This document shows positions 8,819 through 17,485 of a stretch of DNA of 44,795 nt, piece after piece. Made by a program: the position numbers and the translations under genes. The stretch covers positions 1-44,795 of the forward strand of contig CAZPYT010000005.1 in assembly GCA_964590955.1 (NCBI GenBank), read 5' to 3'. Every line of letters begins with the position of its first letter. Position 1 is the first letter of the stretch. Below the pieces are notes generated by a model that saw nothing but the letters and a program-made list of their open reading frames with translations, had not been told where the DNA came from and ran no database searches. Origin of the DNA: CAZPYT01 sp964590955. GTDB taxonomy: Bacteria > Patescibacteriota > WWE3 > UBA101185 > UBA10185.

Positions 8819-10564
8819 ATGCTTGCTGAGACAAGAGAAGAAACGAAAGAAGAAACAATATACCCTGTAAACCCTGAACTAACCGAAATCGCTCCGAATA
8901 TGGTCTTGGTAGAAATGAGCCTTGAGAACTTGCGGCATGGCGCTGAAATAGCACCTGAAATATGGAAACCTCTTCTAGGTGGTAAGCTTGAAAAACTTTG
9001 GAATGATATTTTACCGGATGAAGGAGATGCTGTAGTTGTAAAGGGAAGCTCAGTACTAAGGATGATTTTGGGAGGTTACGTTTTGGATAAGGAAACAGGA
9101 GAAGCGGCAGAAGGCATGAGGTCTGATATAGACATGTATGCATTATCTCCAAGTGTAGCCGAGAGAATAAATAATTCTAAATTCAGGGCAAATGATACTG
9201 CCATGTCTCAAACATTGGAAGTTGCTGGTATTCACGTAGATGCAACCTCGCATGAGAGAATAAGACACATGAATTTCACCGCTTGCCAAGAACTTTATCA
9301 AGCATTGTGGAATATGGCTGACAGTGATTTCAAATATCAAATGATTTGGCAAGTTGAAGGACAACTTGGATTAATAAACAACGTGGACGATATTGGATTA
9401 CAAACTTTAGATAATTTCTATTTTCATGAAACAATGGGAATTATGTTAAAAAGAGAAAATGGTGAAATTAAAGCTTATTTTGTTGATGACAATGATGCAT
9501 TAGGAACGAACCCTGATAACATCATGAGATCGTCAAATATGATGTTACAGATGCAGTTTCAAAAAGCCAAAGGTGCTTATGTGGGCTTTAGATACGATTC
9601 AACCAATAAAATGAGTACACAAAGTCTATTCCTTGATGCATTTTTACATCCTGATTTCAAAAATGTTGAATTCTCAACAAAACTACCGCTGTATACCTTG
9701 AATAATATCCCAAGATTTATTAGAAACGCTTGCGAATTGGATTTGGAGCTAATTTATAATCCAAATGAATTGCTGTCATATTCATCCGGTATAGAGTATG
9801 AAAGACTATGGATACTAGCATACAGATTAAATCGTGGAGATAATATTTTTACTGTAAATTCTCCTGACAAAATAAGTTCATCCCAGGAACAAGATTTTTC
9901 GGTAGAAACATGGATAAAGAAAAAAATGCAAGAATCTTTTGCAAGATCAGCTTTTTCTAACCCTGATTCAGCTATTGCATATATGACCGTACACTTTCCA
10001 CTAGCCAATTTTATATCTGAAGATATGAATAATGTTTTCAAAGAATTTTATGACTTCGGAGAGAGTAGAAATAATATATGGCTCCCAATTACTCATTATA
10101 AGAGAAATACTGAAGATATGTTGTCGCCTGAAGAAGCAGCTAATCCTACTATCAGATTTTTAGTCAGGCTTGCGAATATTTCACAACAACGATTTGATAT
10201 AGAAGGGCAACATATACAAATGCAGTCAGTGACAGATGAAAATAAAGGACTAATATACGAAACCATTTCATCTCCACCTGAAAATATGTCTGAGATATTT
10301 GCGCTAATGTTTGTTAGTGCAAATTGGAAAATTCCGCAAGATGAAGAAAAAATAAAAAATACAATTGGTAACTGGGAAGTAGCAGGAAACCTGGACCTTA
10401 CATGGAGAAAAACACAAACCTCAGAATTTGATATGTCTGTAGATTATGAAAAGGTTGTTGAAAAAATGAGCATGTTTGAACAAATGGAAATTGAAGCGAA
10501 TGCAAGGATAAAAAAAGAAAAATTAAAAAATGCACAAGTTCGATTTATAGAGTTCGAGGATTGA
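8819..10564 (+). CDS. Large protein with nucleotidyltransferase-like N-terminal motif
   Basis: 581 aa, cytoplasmic, not confidently assigned. The N-terminal region has KGSSVLRMILGG (about 75-86) followed by RSDIDMYAL (about 101-109). The spacing GSx...DID resembles nucleotidyltransferase-fold proteins, where GS and the two Asp bind the nucleotide and metal. The rest is helical, with no recognisable motif. A perfect TATAAT (8807-8812) ends 6 nt before the ATG, so the mRNA is leaderless. Stop is TGA. The gene is convergent with the regulator gene, with 1 nt between the stops. The NTase call is a motif guess only. Confidence 0.6.
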   Translation: MLAETREETKEETIYPVNPELTEIAPNMVLVEMSLENLRHGAEIAPEIWKPLLGGKLEKLWNDILPDEGDAVVVKGSSVLRMILGGYVLDKETGEAAEGMRSDIDMYALSPSVAERINNSKFRANDTAMSQTLEVAGIHVDATSHERIRHMNFTACQELYQALWNMADSDFKYQMIWQVEGQLGLINNVDDIGLQTLDNFYFHETMGIMLKRENGEIKAYFVDDNDALGTNPDNIMRSSNMMLQMQFQKAKGAYVGFRYDSTNKMSTQSLFLDAFLHPDFKNVEFSTKLPLYTLNNIPRFIRNACELDLELIYNPNELLSYSSGIEYERLWILAYRLNRGDNIFTVNSPDKISSSQEQDFSVETWIKKKMQESFARSAFSNPDSAIAYMTVHFPLANFISEDMNNVFKEFYDFGESRNNIWLPITHYKRNTEDMLSPEEAANPTIRFLVRLANISQQRFDIEGQHIQMQSVTDENKGLIYETISSPPENMSEIFALMFVSANWKIPQDEEKIKNTIGNWEVAGNLDLTWRKTQTSEFDMSVDYEKVVEKMSMFEQMEIEANARIKKEKLKNAQVRFIEFED

Positions 10565-10565
10565 T

Positions 10566-11864
10566 TTACTCTAAAATAATACCTTTACCTTTTATAACTC
10601 TAATTTTTTCCGGAATATCTAATGCCACTACTTTCTTTCGCAACCTCGAAATTAACTTATCTAGTGCCCAATCACTGTATTTTTGTTCCCATTCTCTTCC
10701 CCAGATTATTTCAGCAATTTTTTCTTTAGATACAATCTTGCCTTTTGCAGTTTCTAGATAACGATAAACGAGCATTTCCTGACCTGAGAAATTTTCATAA
10801 TGGTCAAAGGTATCGTTAATTATTGAGGCACTATTATTTACTGCTTTTACAATATCGTTTATATCCTCGCGAAAATTAGCTAAATAGTAGTCGAAAAGTT
10901 GCGAATAGGGTTTTTTAGATGAAGTTAACAAACCGGTTCCAACTATAAATTCAGTCGCATCATCAGAATGATCACCAGCTAAATAAACAAGAGATTTCTC
11001 ATCTAAATTTCGTAGTATTTTTTGATACCTGTGTCTTAACCAATCTTCGTCATTAATTAAATTAAATAAATTCTTGGACTCGGTTGTCGTCTTAAATTTA
11101 TCTACAAAGTCATCCTCAGATATTGCCAGTTGTGCAATTCTTTTCAACAGCGTAGGATCACCAATAGCTATCTCAGTGGCTTTTTTAACAAAATCGGGGT
11201 CAAACTTAAATTTGTGCCATTTCGATTGATTATCAAATAAATATTTTGCTGATTTGTTATCAAAAAGATAATCATTTCCCCAAAAAATATTCTGATTAAA
11301 TATATCCCCTATATTCTCATTATATAAATCTTTTTTCTCAGAAAAACCATATTCCGCTAAAAAAATAAAGTTAATTTTCATTGGATTAATGGCTTTGAGA
11401 TCACTAATTACCCTGTCTAAGTTATATCTTGCGTAGGAAGGTGCGTAGAGCAAACCAGCCTCATCAATAATAAAAGTGATTGTGTAGTTATGTGTAAAAG
11501 TCAGCTTATGAATCAAATTTTTAAGAATAATCTCGTTTATAAGTGGGGACTCGAGTGATTTAGAAATATCTTTTTTTGCATAGTCAGTTAAGACATCGCC
11601 GAATCTAGAATATAAATAAGATATTGGCCCTAACAATGACCCTTTTGCTATTTGCGTAGACAAATCTATGAGTGAAAAAAGCTGATCTTTCTTATTATGT
11701 CTATTTGTATAAACAAGATACGAGATTTCAGATAGTAACCCACTCCCTCTAAATGAAAAAAAAGTAGCATTGCTGTTCTTATAAGAATAGTTCGAAATAA
11801 CATTAAAAAGTGCCTCTAAAAGTTCAGTTGAACACGGCTGCTCAGTATAGATATTTTTTACCAT
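10566..11864 (-). CDS. ATPase-like regulator with C-terminal OmpR/PhoB-type winged helix
   Basis: 432 aa. The C-terminal about 65 residues (VSKEKIAEIIWGREW, then LDKLISRLRKKV and IRVIKGKGIIL) match the OmpR/PhoB DNA-binding domain. There is no receiver domain. Instead the N-terminal part looks like an AAA/STAND ATPase: a degenerate Walker A region (FFSFRGSGLLSEI, without GKS/T) and a Walker B, TFIIDEAG (Asp134, Glu135). It probably binds direct-repeat operators; three 10-bp GTCA repeats lie 40 nt upstream of its own start and again before the gene at 13566. A -10 (TGT-TATCAT) ends 6 nt before the ATG, so its mRNA is leaderless. The signal is unknown. Confidence 0.75.
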   Translation of the reverse strand: MVKNIYTEQPCSTELLEALFNVISNYSYKNSNATFFSFRGSGLLSEISYLVYTNRHNKKDQLFSLIDLSTQIAKGSLLGPISYLYSRFGDVLTDYAKKDISKSLESPLINEIILKNLIHKLTFTHNYTITFIIDEAGLLYAPSYARYNLDRVISDLKAINPMKINFIFLAEYGFSEKKDLYNENIGDIFNQNIFWGNDYLFDNKSAKYLFDNQSKWHKFKFDPDFVKKATEIAIGDPTLLKRIAQLAISEDDFVDKFKTTTESKNLFNLINDEDWLRHRYQKILRNLDEKSLVYLAGDHSDDATEFIVGTGLLTSSKKPYSQLFDYYLANFREDINDIVKAVNNSASIINDTFDHYENFSGQEMLVYRYLETAKGKIVSKEKIAEIIWGREWEQKYSDWALDKLISRLRKKVVALDIPEKIRVIKGKGIILE

Positions 11865-11904
11865 AACCCTATGATAACAGCTTTGCAGACCTTTGTAAGT
11901 ATCG

Positions 11905-11963
11905 GTCAGGAAGAGTCAGGAACAGTCAAGCTCAAATCCTGCTATGGGTTTATTATTCAGACG
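11905..11963 (+). promoter_or_regulatory. Direct-repeat operator and promoter, copy 1
   Basis: GTCAGG, GTCAGG and GTCAAG begin at 11905, 11915 and 11925, an exact 10-bp period. A -10 (TATTAT, 11951-11956) lies where the third repeat covers the -35 position, the geometry of PhoB-type activation. The following CGTACAAA marks the likely transcript start. The whole block aligns without gaps to 13464-13529. Confidence 0.65.
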
Positions 11964-12006
11964 TACAAATTAGTCTATTTGCTAATTCGTATGAACCTTA
12001 AAAATA

Positions 12007-12035
12007 CTGACAGAAATAATTATAAGACTTAATAT
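12007..12035 (+). promoter_or_regulatory. Second promoter of the lipoprotein gene
   Basis: CTGACA (12007-12012), a 17-bp spacer and TAATAT (12030-12035). The predicted start at about 12042 leaves a leader of about 97 nt before the SD of the gene at 12139. It may provide basal transcription independent of the repeat operator. Confidence 0.45.
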
Positions 12036-12138
12036 AGGCAATCTGGTGGAAATTGAAATATTGTTGCCTCTAGGTTGCCTGTATTCAAGTCTTCTTGGCG
12101 GAGAAGATAACCTCTACAACAGATTAAGGAGAATAACA

Positions 12139-13311
12139 ATGAAGAAACTACTTTTTTTGATTGTGATCGTAGGAATGCTCATCGGAACCGGTTGTGGATC
12201 AACTGGTGCGGCAACTGAGTCAGAGACTCCGACATCGACGTCATTTAGCCTCAAGGATATTGAGGAATCCAATGTTCCGGATACCTTCCTAGTTGACGGG
12301 CATCCGATTGAAGAATGCCAACCGACTTATGCACTGGTCAGACTGGAAGACGGGATATTCAATAAAGACTACGAAGTCACTAAAGAGAATGGAGGATATT
12401 TTGGTAAAGCCGATTGGCGAGACATGCAAACAAAACAAATCAAAAGCGTCTATGAATCATACTATGAACGATGGGGTGTCTACTATTGGGGTGCCGAGAA
12501 CCTTACAGCCGACAGTGATCGCTGGACGAACCCAGTGGTATTCAAGATCTCAAGCCCAATTGGTGTCTTTGATCTGCTAAACTCCGGTATTTTCTCTGAA
12601 GCATCCGTATACAACCGCAATGGCCTAATCGCTCAATTCGATCGCTTTAGTGAATCCAACAGTGATGCGAATGCCAAACATGGATGGCGATCTTCTTACA
12701 GCGACGAGTTTTGCCTTGATCCTGAAGTTGATTTCGAATGGACTACAAACTTCAGAAGCCTACAACTCGTTGGTGTTTCCGAGATCAATTACTCGATTCA
12801 ATTAGACTTGGGAAAAGCCTGGTTCTACACCGGAAAAACCCTTACAGAGGATGAATTAGTGGCATTGAAATTCCAAATTATGGCTAAAAATCAGGGCACA
12901 TCCTGGTCCGGTCTGGGATTTATCGCACAAGGGACATCTTCTCACGGTGGCTACAAGGCTGAAATCGATCAGTCCGGTGACAGTGCCGACCTGCTGATTA
13001 ATAAGAAAGTCAGCATTTCCTGGCAACTACCCGGAGCAACGAATGCGGAAGCCGTAAAAACCGGTAAAGAAAAGCTCTACAAATTTGAGTATGTACCGCT
13101 TGGGATCAAATTACCGCTCAATACCGAAATCTTTGTATATTCAGATTATCGAGGCTGGCAGCGCTTTGTGCTAACCGATAAAGTCTGGACCTATTCTGGT
13201 TATGAGCGAACGCCAAGCATGCTCGAAGGAGAAAACGATAAATTCGAGTGGACAGGCTTCGATGTGACACCGTTGACTCCTGTGGGCTGCCCAAGCTATA
13301 CCTGTCAGTAA
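12139..13311 (+). CDS. Exported probable lipoprotein
   Basis: 390 aa. The start is the ATG at 12139 (MKKLLFLIVIVGML), not an upstream in-frame GTG, because TAAGGAG lies 7 nt before it and a signal peptide begins there. The signal ends in LIGTGC, an acceptable though not ideal lipobox, so Cys lipidation is likely. The mature part is rich in Trp, Tyr and Ser with beta character and no known domain. It is divergent from the winged-helix regulator and its promoter carries that family's likely binding repeats. Composition is more GC-rich than the surrounding genes, as with the genes at 5027 and 13566, which could reflect transfer or a different expression class. Confidence 0.75.
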   Translation: MKKLLFLIVIVGMLIGTGCGSTGAATESETPTSTSFSLKDIEESNVPDTFLVDGHPIEECQPTYALVRLEDGIFNKDYEVTKENGGYFGKADWRDMQTKQIKSVYESYYERWGVYYWGAENLTADSDRWTNPVVFKISSPIGVFDLLNSGIFSEASVYNRNGLIAQFDRFSESNSDANAKHGWRSSYSDEFCLDPEVDFEWTTNFRSLQLVGVSEINYSIQLDLGKAWFYTGKTLTEDELVALKFQIMAKNQGTSWSGLGFIAQGTSSHGGYKAEIDQSGDSADLLINKKVSISWQLPGATNAEAVKTGKEKLYKFEYVPLGIKLPLNTEIFVYSDYRGWQRFVLTDKVWTYSGYERTPSMLEGENDKFEWTGFDVTPLTPVGCPSYTCQ

Positions 13312-13322
13312 CAATTATTCAC

Positions 13323-13379
13323 GTGGCGTGATATTCATGGAACCGCTATTTCATGAGTACCACGCCACAATCATTTTTG
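13323..13379 (+). terminator. Intrinsic terminator of the lipoprotein gene
   Basis: GTGGCGTG (13323-13330) pairs with CACGCCAC (13361-13368), with an inner CATGGAA/TTTCATG stem, followed by CATTTTTGT. It starts 11 nt after the stop codon. Confidence 0.8.
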
Positions 13380-13463
13380 TATCACTTTATATTTAAACTT
13401 AGCCATAATAACTGTATAAATATAAAGTTATTGCGAGATCGTAATAATCCCCAATTTAAAAGG

Positions 13464-13522
13464 GTCAGGTTTAGTCAGAATCCGTCAAGCCTGTAGTCAG
13501 CTATAGGTCTAATATATACGCG
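13464..13522 (+). promoter_or_regulatory. Direct-repeat operator and promoter, copy 2
   Basis: GTCAGG, GTCAGA and GTCAAG begin at 13464, 13474 and 13484, and a fourth GTCAG at 13496. TAATAT (13510-13515) sits at exactly the same distance as the -10 in copy 1, and GCTAT, GGT and CGTACAAA are conserved between the two. The predicted leader is about 44 nt with an AAAGGAG SD. Confidence 0.65.
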
Positions 13523-13565
13523 TACAAAATATGTACGATCTTTTAAAATCAAAAGGAGATAGATC

Positions 13566-15170
13566 ATGAAAAAATTGTTGAAAGTACTATTGCTGTTGGG
13601 ACTGATTGTTGTTTTGGTAGTGATCACATTCGGCGATTTCTGGATCTTCAAAGATCACCCGCTGCTGCCATATACCATGCAGAAGGAAAAACCTTTCTTC
13701 GATGGGATCACTTACCCGACTTTGAAGGAATGGGCGAAAATCAAAGAATACGGATACCTCAACGATTTGCAGCTCGACTGGACAGAGGAATATGCGCTAA
13801 AGGGCATGCCTTCGTATCAAACAGGGTTTGCCTGGTTTCACGACAATGTTATCGTGGAATGCGTAGGCAAGAATCCTGATGAGGTTAGGTGCCTTGTTTA
13901 TAGAATGAACCATGGTTTCGCCTACTACGTGTCCGTGGATCGCAGTGGTCCCGGAACCTACTACGTCACAAGACAGACAAAGCTTTATGATGTAGAAAGG
14001 GCGCATTATCCAAACGAAAACCCTGATGTTTTCGAACTATGGGGAACTTGTCTGGAGAAAACACCTTGTAGAGTCGTAGTTTCATCAGATGCTCCTATAG
14101 AACAGGCAATAGCCTACGTCGAGTACTTTGGTTCGGAAATAACAATTCCGGAAAACATCGTACCACCAACACCATCAGATAATATCGAATATGCAGATGT
14201 CGTAATCCTCGGCAAGCGCTTGAGCATCATTCCGGAAATAACCAAGGCGTATGAAAACACTAATGAGGTCGTTGCCTTAGCTTATGATGGCTTTAGGTTC
14301 AGTCTACCCTACTCAGAACATAATAACTTCGATCGCGTCGAAGAAGATAGCGCCGAATTATATACACTGCTTATCTTCGACCAACACAACTTGGGCACCG
14401 ACTACAACTACCGGTACTGCCTCGTGGATGCTGATTTTGACTGGGAAAAAAGAGCACTGTTTATGATACCTGAAAATGTCACAGGAGAATTCTATGACTT
14501 TTGTGGGATCGTATTCATCGCACAGGGTGAACAATATTACTACCAGCCTGATTATATTAGTGCTCTTAATACGCTGATCTATGACAACTACTATGAAACA
14601 ATTACTGAGGATGGCGATGTGGTGACTTCTATCTACGAAAACGACCGACGCATATATCTGATTCCTGAAGTTATTCAAAAACCGGATGACAGCGCAATCG
14701 AAATGACCAATATCTTTTTTGGCGATAGCTATAACACAGCGTATGCAGCTTGTAATAAACTTTTGCATGACTGGAGTTATACTCAGGATCTGACACCCGA
14801 TGCGTTTGAAAATAAATGCGGACCGGTTACCAGATGGATTCATAAATACGGACTGCTTGAAATCTTTTTCACAGCTAGAAATGGTGAAAATGTTGGATTT
14901 GTGTATGCACCGACAAAGCTGGTTCCGGAAACTCAAACCTACATGCCTTATGAAATCTTCAAAGAGCAAGTTACTTATGAAGGCTATATGTTTGAATGGA
15001 ACATCGAAGATGAGTGGTTAATCTACAAACCGTTAAAAGTTACCAAAATTGAGACTGGTGCTGAATTTACAATGCACGTTCAATATCCTATCTCCTTTTG
15101 GTTTGACCGAGATCAAGCCTTTGAATATGGCGACGAAGTCCCGAATCCGGATCTCGTTATTCTGCCATAA
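13566..15170 (+). CDS. Large exported or membrane-anchored protein
   Basis: 534 aa, not recognised. One N-terminal membrane segment (MKKLLKVLLLLGLIVVLVVI) is followed by a long, Tyr- and Asp-rich, mostly beta exterior region. Pairs of Cys (ECVGKNPDEVRC, CLEKTPC, YRYC and DFC, AACN and NKC) could form disulfides outside the cell. The start is the ATG 7-8 nt after AAAGGAG. It shares its promoter design with the lipoprotein gene at 12139, so both are probably controlled by the regulator at 10566-11864. Composition is more GC-rich than the local average. Confidence 0.7.
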   Translation: MKKLLKVLLLLGLIVVLVVITFGDFWIFKDHPLLPYTMQKEKPFFDGITYPTLKEWAKIKEYGYLNDLQLDWTEEYALKGMPSYQTGFAWFHDNVIVECVGKNPDEVRCLVYRMNHGFAYYVSVDRSGPGTYYVTRQTKLYDVERAHYPNENPDVFELWGTCLEKTPCRVVVSSDAPIEQAIAYVEYFGSEITIPENIVPPTPSDNIEYADVVILGKRLSIIPEITKAYENTNEVVALAYDGFRFSLPYSEHNNFDRVEEDSAELYTLLIFDQHNLGTDYNYRYCLVDADFDWEKRALFMIPENVTGEFYDFCGIVFIAQGEQYYYQPDYISALNTLIYDNYYETITEDGDVVTSIYENDRRIYLIPEVIQKPDDSAIEMTNIFFGDSYNTAYAACNKLLHDWSYTQDLTPDAFENKCGPVTRWIHKYGLLEIFFTARNGENVGFVYAPTKLVPETQTYMPYEIFKEQVTYEGYMFEWNIEDEWLIYKPLKVTKIETGAEFTMHVQYPISFWFDRDQAFEYGDEVPNPDLVILP

Positions 15171-15182
15171 TACCTAATAAAC

Positions 15183-15228
15183 TACGCCGTGTATTGGTTA
15201 TCAACCTCCATGTACGGCGTATTTTTTT
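15183..15228 (+). terminator. Intrinsic terminator
   Basis: TACGCCGT (15183-15190) pairs with ACGGCGTA (15214-15221), followed by TTTTTTT. It terminates the 13566 gene. The rest of the gap to 15352 shows nothing convincing. Confidence 0.85.
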
Positions 15229-15352
15229 GTTAATAAAAACGCTGTGTTAGTGAATTGAAATTTCCATCATCATAACGTTTTTTCATTCAGTTGATATGCA
15301 AAACAACCAGGATCGTTGGTACGCTATAGTGGCCAGCATCTTTGAAGGATGT

Positions 15353-15865
15353 TCATTCGATTGGCTTATGAGTAGTTTGAAGTCTTTCAAAAACTTCTGT
15401 AGTTGTTGAAATATCAGGAAAATCAGGGTCTTTGTCTCTTTGAATTGTTGTAATAGCATGTTGGGCTAAAAACCAGGGGGTATTTTCATCCAATTTAAAA
15501 TAGGCTAAAAGAATTGCCCTTTCTTTCGCACCTTCCTCTAAAGATTTTACTAGCTGAGAAACCACATTGTCACTTCGACCACCATAAAAATAGCTTTCTG
15601 TATCGCCTTTTTGTGCTGAAATTAACTGCTCTCTAAGTAGAGAAAATACATTTCCAACCGCGCTTGCATCATCGGGTAATACAACACCTTCATCTTCTTC
15701 ATATCCCCCAAAAAACTCGTTATGCTGGATATAGTGGCGCAACCTAAGCATAACCCCTTGAGATCCCATTTCTCGAAGTGTGTTTTCTACAAGATCAAAA
15801 TTAAACTCGCCTGTTTCAATAACATCATAAGATTCATCCGGTTGTGAGTTTTCTGAAGATATCAT
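15353..15865 (-). CDS. Hypothetical 170-aa protein next to the duplicated tRNA-Glu end
   Basis: A soluble, acidic protein with no recognised motif. The central part (LLREQLISAQKGD, VSQLVKSLEEGAKERAILLAYF) is helical. A perfect TATAAT ends 6 nt before the ATG, so the mRNA is leaderless. The gene begins 26 nt downstream of the second copy of the tRNA-Glu 3' end, in the same orientation as the tRNA. The HAD gene has the same position relative to tRNA-Gln, so this gene may also be an inserted unit. Confidence 0.7.
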   Translation of the reverse strand: MISSENSQPDESYDVIETGEFNFDLVENTLREMGSQGVMLRLRHYIQHNEFFGGYEEDEGVVLPDDASAVGNVFSLLREQLISAQKGDTESYFYGGRSDNVVSQLVKSLEEGAKERAILLAYFKLDENTPWFLAQHAITTIQRDKDPDFPDISTTTEVFERLQTTHKPIE

Positions 15866-15890
15866 GTGATTATTATACTATTCTTTTACA

Positions 15891-15911
15891 TGGTGACCCC
15901 ACGGGGACTCG
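15891..15911 (-). repeat. Duplicated 3' end of tRNA-Glu (21 nt)
   Basis: Identical to 16059-16079, that is tRNA positions C56 to A76, including CCA. On the minus strand it is preceded by GTGAC, the same junction as the duplicated tRNA-Gln end at 21009. Confidence 0.8.
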
Positions 15912-16014
15912 GTCACATGTCTTTTGTATGTAATTCGCTATGCTCATAACATACAAAAGCATTCGACCCCGGCTCGCTGCTATGCAGCTCCGCTATTCTC
16001 GTCCCCTGACAAAA
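15912..16014 (-). repeat. Hairpin-rich element between the two tRNA-Glu 3' ends
   Basis: Holds an 11-bp perfect stem, CTTTTGTATGT/ACATACAAAAG (15921-15931/15949-15959). Its loop contains the complement of GAGCATAGCGAA; a nearly identical AGCATAGCGAA occurs in the loop of the hairpin at 20871-20921. A T-loop-like TTCGACCCCGG lies at 15962-15972. It has no ORF. Confidence 0.55.
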
Positions 16015-16058
16015 CAAAAAAAGTCTGGCTACCACCTTCGGTGATATCCAAACTTTTT
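16015..16058 (-). terminator. Terminator of tRNA-Glu
   Basis: Starts immediately after CCA: AAAAAAGT and ACTTTTTT pair around an inner stem (CACC/GGTG), ending in seven T on the minus strand. Confidence 0.75.
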
Positions 16059-16134
16059 TGGTGACCCCACGGGGACTCGAACCCCGGTTATTGGAATGAG
16101 AATCCAATGTCCTAGACCGCTAGACGATGGGGCC
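16059..16134 (-). tRNA. tRNA-Glu (anticodon CTC), CCA encoded
   Basis: 76 nt. Acceptor GGCCCCA pairs with TGGGGTC, including one G-T pair. The anticodon stem TTGGA/TCCAA holds loop TTCTCAT, giving CTC, which reads GAG. The T-arm has GGTTCGAGTCC. Discriminator A is followed by an encoded CCA. The 3' 21 nt are duplicated at 15891-15911. Confidence 0.93.
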
Positions 16135-16223
16135 AAACATTATTTGCCTTGAAAACCGCAGACAAAGGCTTGAACTGACATCGAATATTTTACCAAAAGT
16201 AACAAACAAAGTATAATACTGAT

Positions 16224-16676
16224 GTGGAAGTTATAAATAAACTAAAAAACAGCCCATCCGGAAAAGCTCTAGTATCAGGGCTTCTTGTCATGGTGCTTTT
16301 TGCTGCTTCCTACGTGAATTTTGTGCAATATCAACCTAAATCTCTGAAGGAAGTACGAGAAGTTAAGGGTTACTCTACGCAAATAGACAGTGCGTTTGAT
16401 CTTCCTACACCAAGATATGCCAAAAGTTTAGGTTATGACCAAACGTTAAATTCTAAAAAGTTCACTTTTCAAACTGATAAAACTCCAGAAGAAGTGTATG
16501 TTTTTTACGATAATATTCTTTCTGTCGATGACTGGGAATTAAAAAAGGTAGGAAATACAGATGATTTTTATACAGCAGAATTTAAAAAAGGCAAACTTTT
16601 TATTACAATGTGGGCAACATATGACAAAGACACAAAACTTACTTTTGCCAGCGTTGAAATTGTTGAAGAAGAATAA
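16224..16676 (+). CDS. Membrane-anchored protein of 150 aa
   Basis: Starts GTG (MEVINKLKN). TATAAT (16212-16217) ends 6 nt before it, a clear leaderless start. One membrane helix at about residues 16-31 (ALVSGLLVMVLFAASYV) is followed by an exterior domain of about 115 residues with ETPEEVYVFYDN-like and ITMWATYDKDTKLTFASVEI strands. The family is not recognised. It is convergent with the 239-aa gene; the 83-bp gap between them shows no strong terminator. Confidence 0.75.
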   Translation: MEVINKLKNSPSGKALVSGLLVMVLFAASYVNFVQYQPKSLKEVREVKGYSTQIDSAFDLPTPRYAKSLGYDQTLNSKKFTFQTDKTPEEVYVFYDNILSVDDWELKKVGNTDDFYTAEFKKGKLFITMWATYDKDTKLTFASVEIVEEE

Positions 16677-16759
16677 CATAATTTCAAATAAGTTTGTTTT
16701 TGAAACTACAAAATAACATTTTCCAGAAATTGAACCGGATTAAACAAATTAAAAAATCA

Positions 16760-17479
16760 TTATTTTGTGAATAGTTCTAGGATAAGATTAGACTCTCCGG
16801 TTTTTTCTGTATTTTGCACTACAATTGCTAACAAATACTTTTCATAATTTCCTTTTTCAAAATGCAGATTGTAATCTCGATCTTTATAACTGGTAACTTC
16901 GAGGAGATTCCAACCGTTATTGATATAATTTTTTAAAACAGCGCAAGACGAAGATAGTGTTGTCTGTTCGTATTTATAAATGGCAATGTACTGATATTTG
17001 CTACCTTCATAAATAGAAGGACCCTCAAGAGTATTTACTAGCTTAAACTTTGAGTCCAAAAGCAAATCTTTTGACCATCTTTCCGGGTAGGATTTTAATG
17101 TACCGTCTGTATTGTTTGCTATTTGATTTATAGTATCAGGCATATAGTCGTCAACAACCGGCTGTGTTACATACTTATTCATATCACACACAGCTGCAGG
17201 TTTTTCTTGTGGAATTTCGACTTGCTTGGGTTTTATCGGATTCTCTAAAACTTCGACATCAGGCTTTTTTAAATATTTTTCAAAAGGTGAGAATTCTGAT
17301 AATTTTACCGGTTCATTTGGTTGATCATTAGTCTGTGGAAACTTTTTTTCAACTGGTACAGAAATGCCAGTTTCAACTTGTATATTGCTGGATTTTGAAT
17401 TTGTGTAAAATCCAATAAGAGAGAAAAGCAAAATTCCGACAAACAAAGGAACAAGGTGGGCAATTCCTCGCTGATTCAT
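16760..17479 (-). CDS. Membrane-anchored 239-aa protein, last gene of the NYN-VanW operon
   Basis: N-terminal membrane helix at about residues 8-25 (HLVPLFVGILLFSLIGFY), a Pro/Lys-rich linker, then an exterior domain with two Cys (AVCDMN, SSCAVL) that may form a disulfide. The family is not recognised. It begins 6 nt after the VanW stop codon; GAAGGAATAG upstream serves as a weak SD. The tight spacing places it in the envelope operon with VanW. Confidence 0.7.
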   Translation of the reverse strand: MNQRGIAHLVPLFVGILLFSLIGFYTNSKSSNIQVETGISVPVEKKFPQTNDQPNEPVKLSEFSPFEKYLKKPDVEVLENPIKPKQVEIPQEKPAAVCDMNKYVTQPVVDDYMPDTINQIANNTDGTLKSYPERWSKDLLLDSKFKLVNTLEGPSIYEGSKYQYIAIYKYEQTTLSSSCAVLKNYINNGWNLLEVTSYKDRDYNLHFEKGNYEKYLLAIVVQNTEKTGESNLILELFTK

Positions 17480-17485
17480 GCCCGG

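Noticed and set aside
14358..14969. Minus-strand 203-aa ORF
   Set aside because: Shadow of the 534-aa gene; no start signal and no protein motif.
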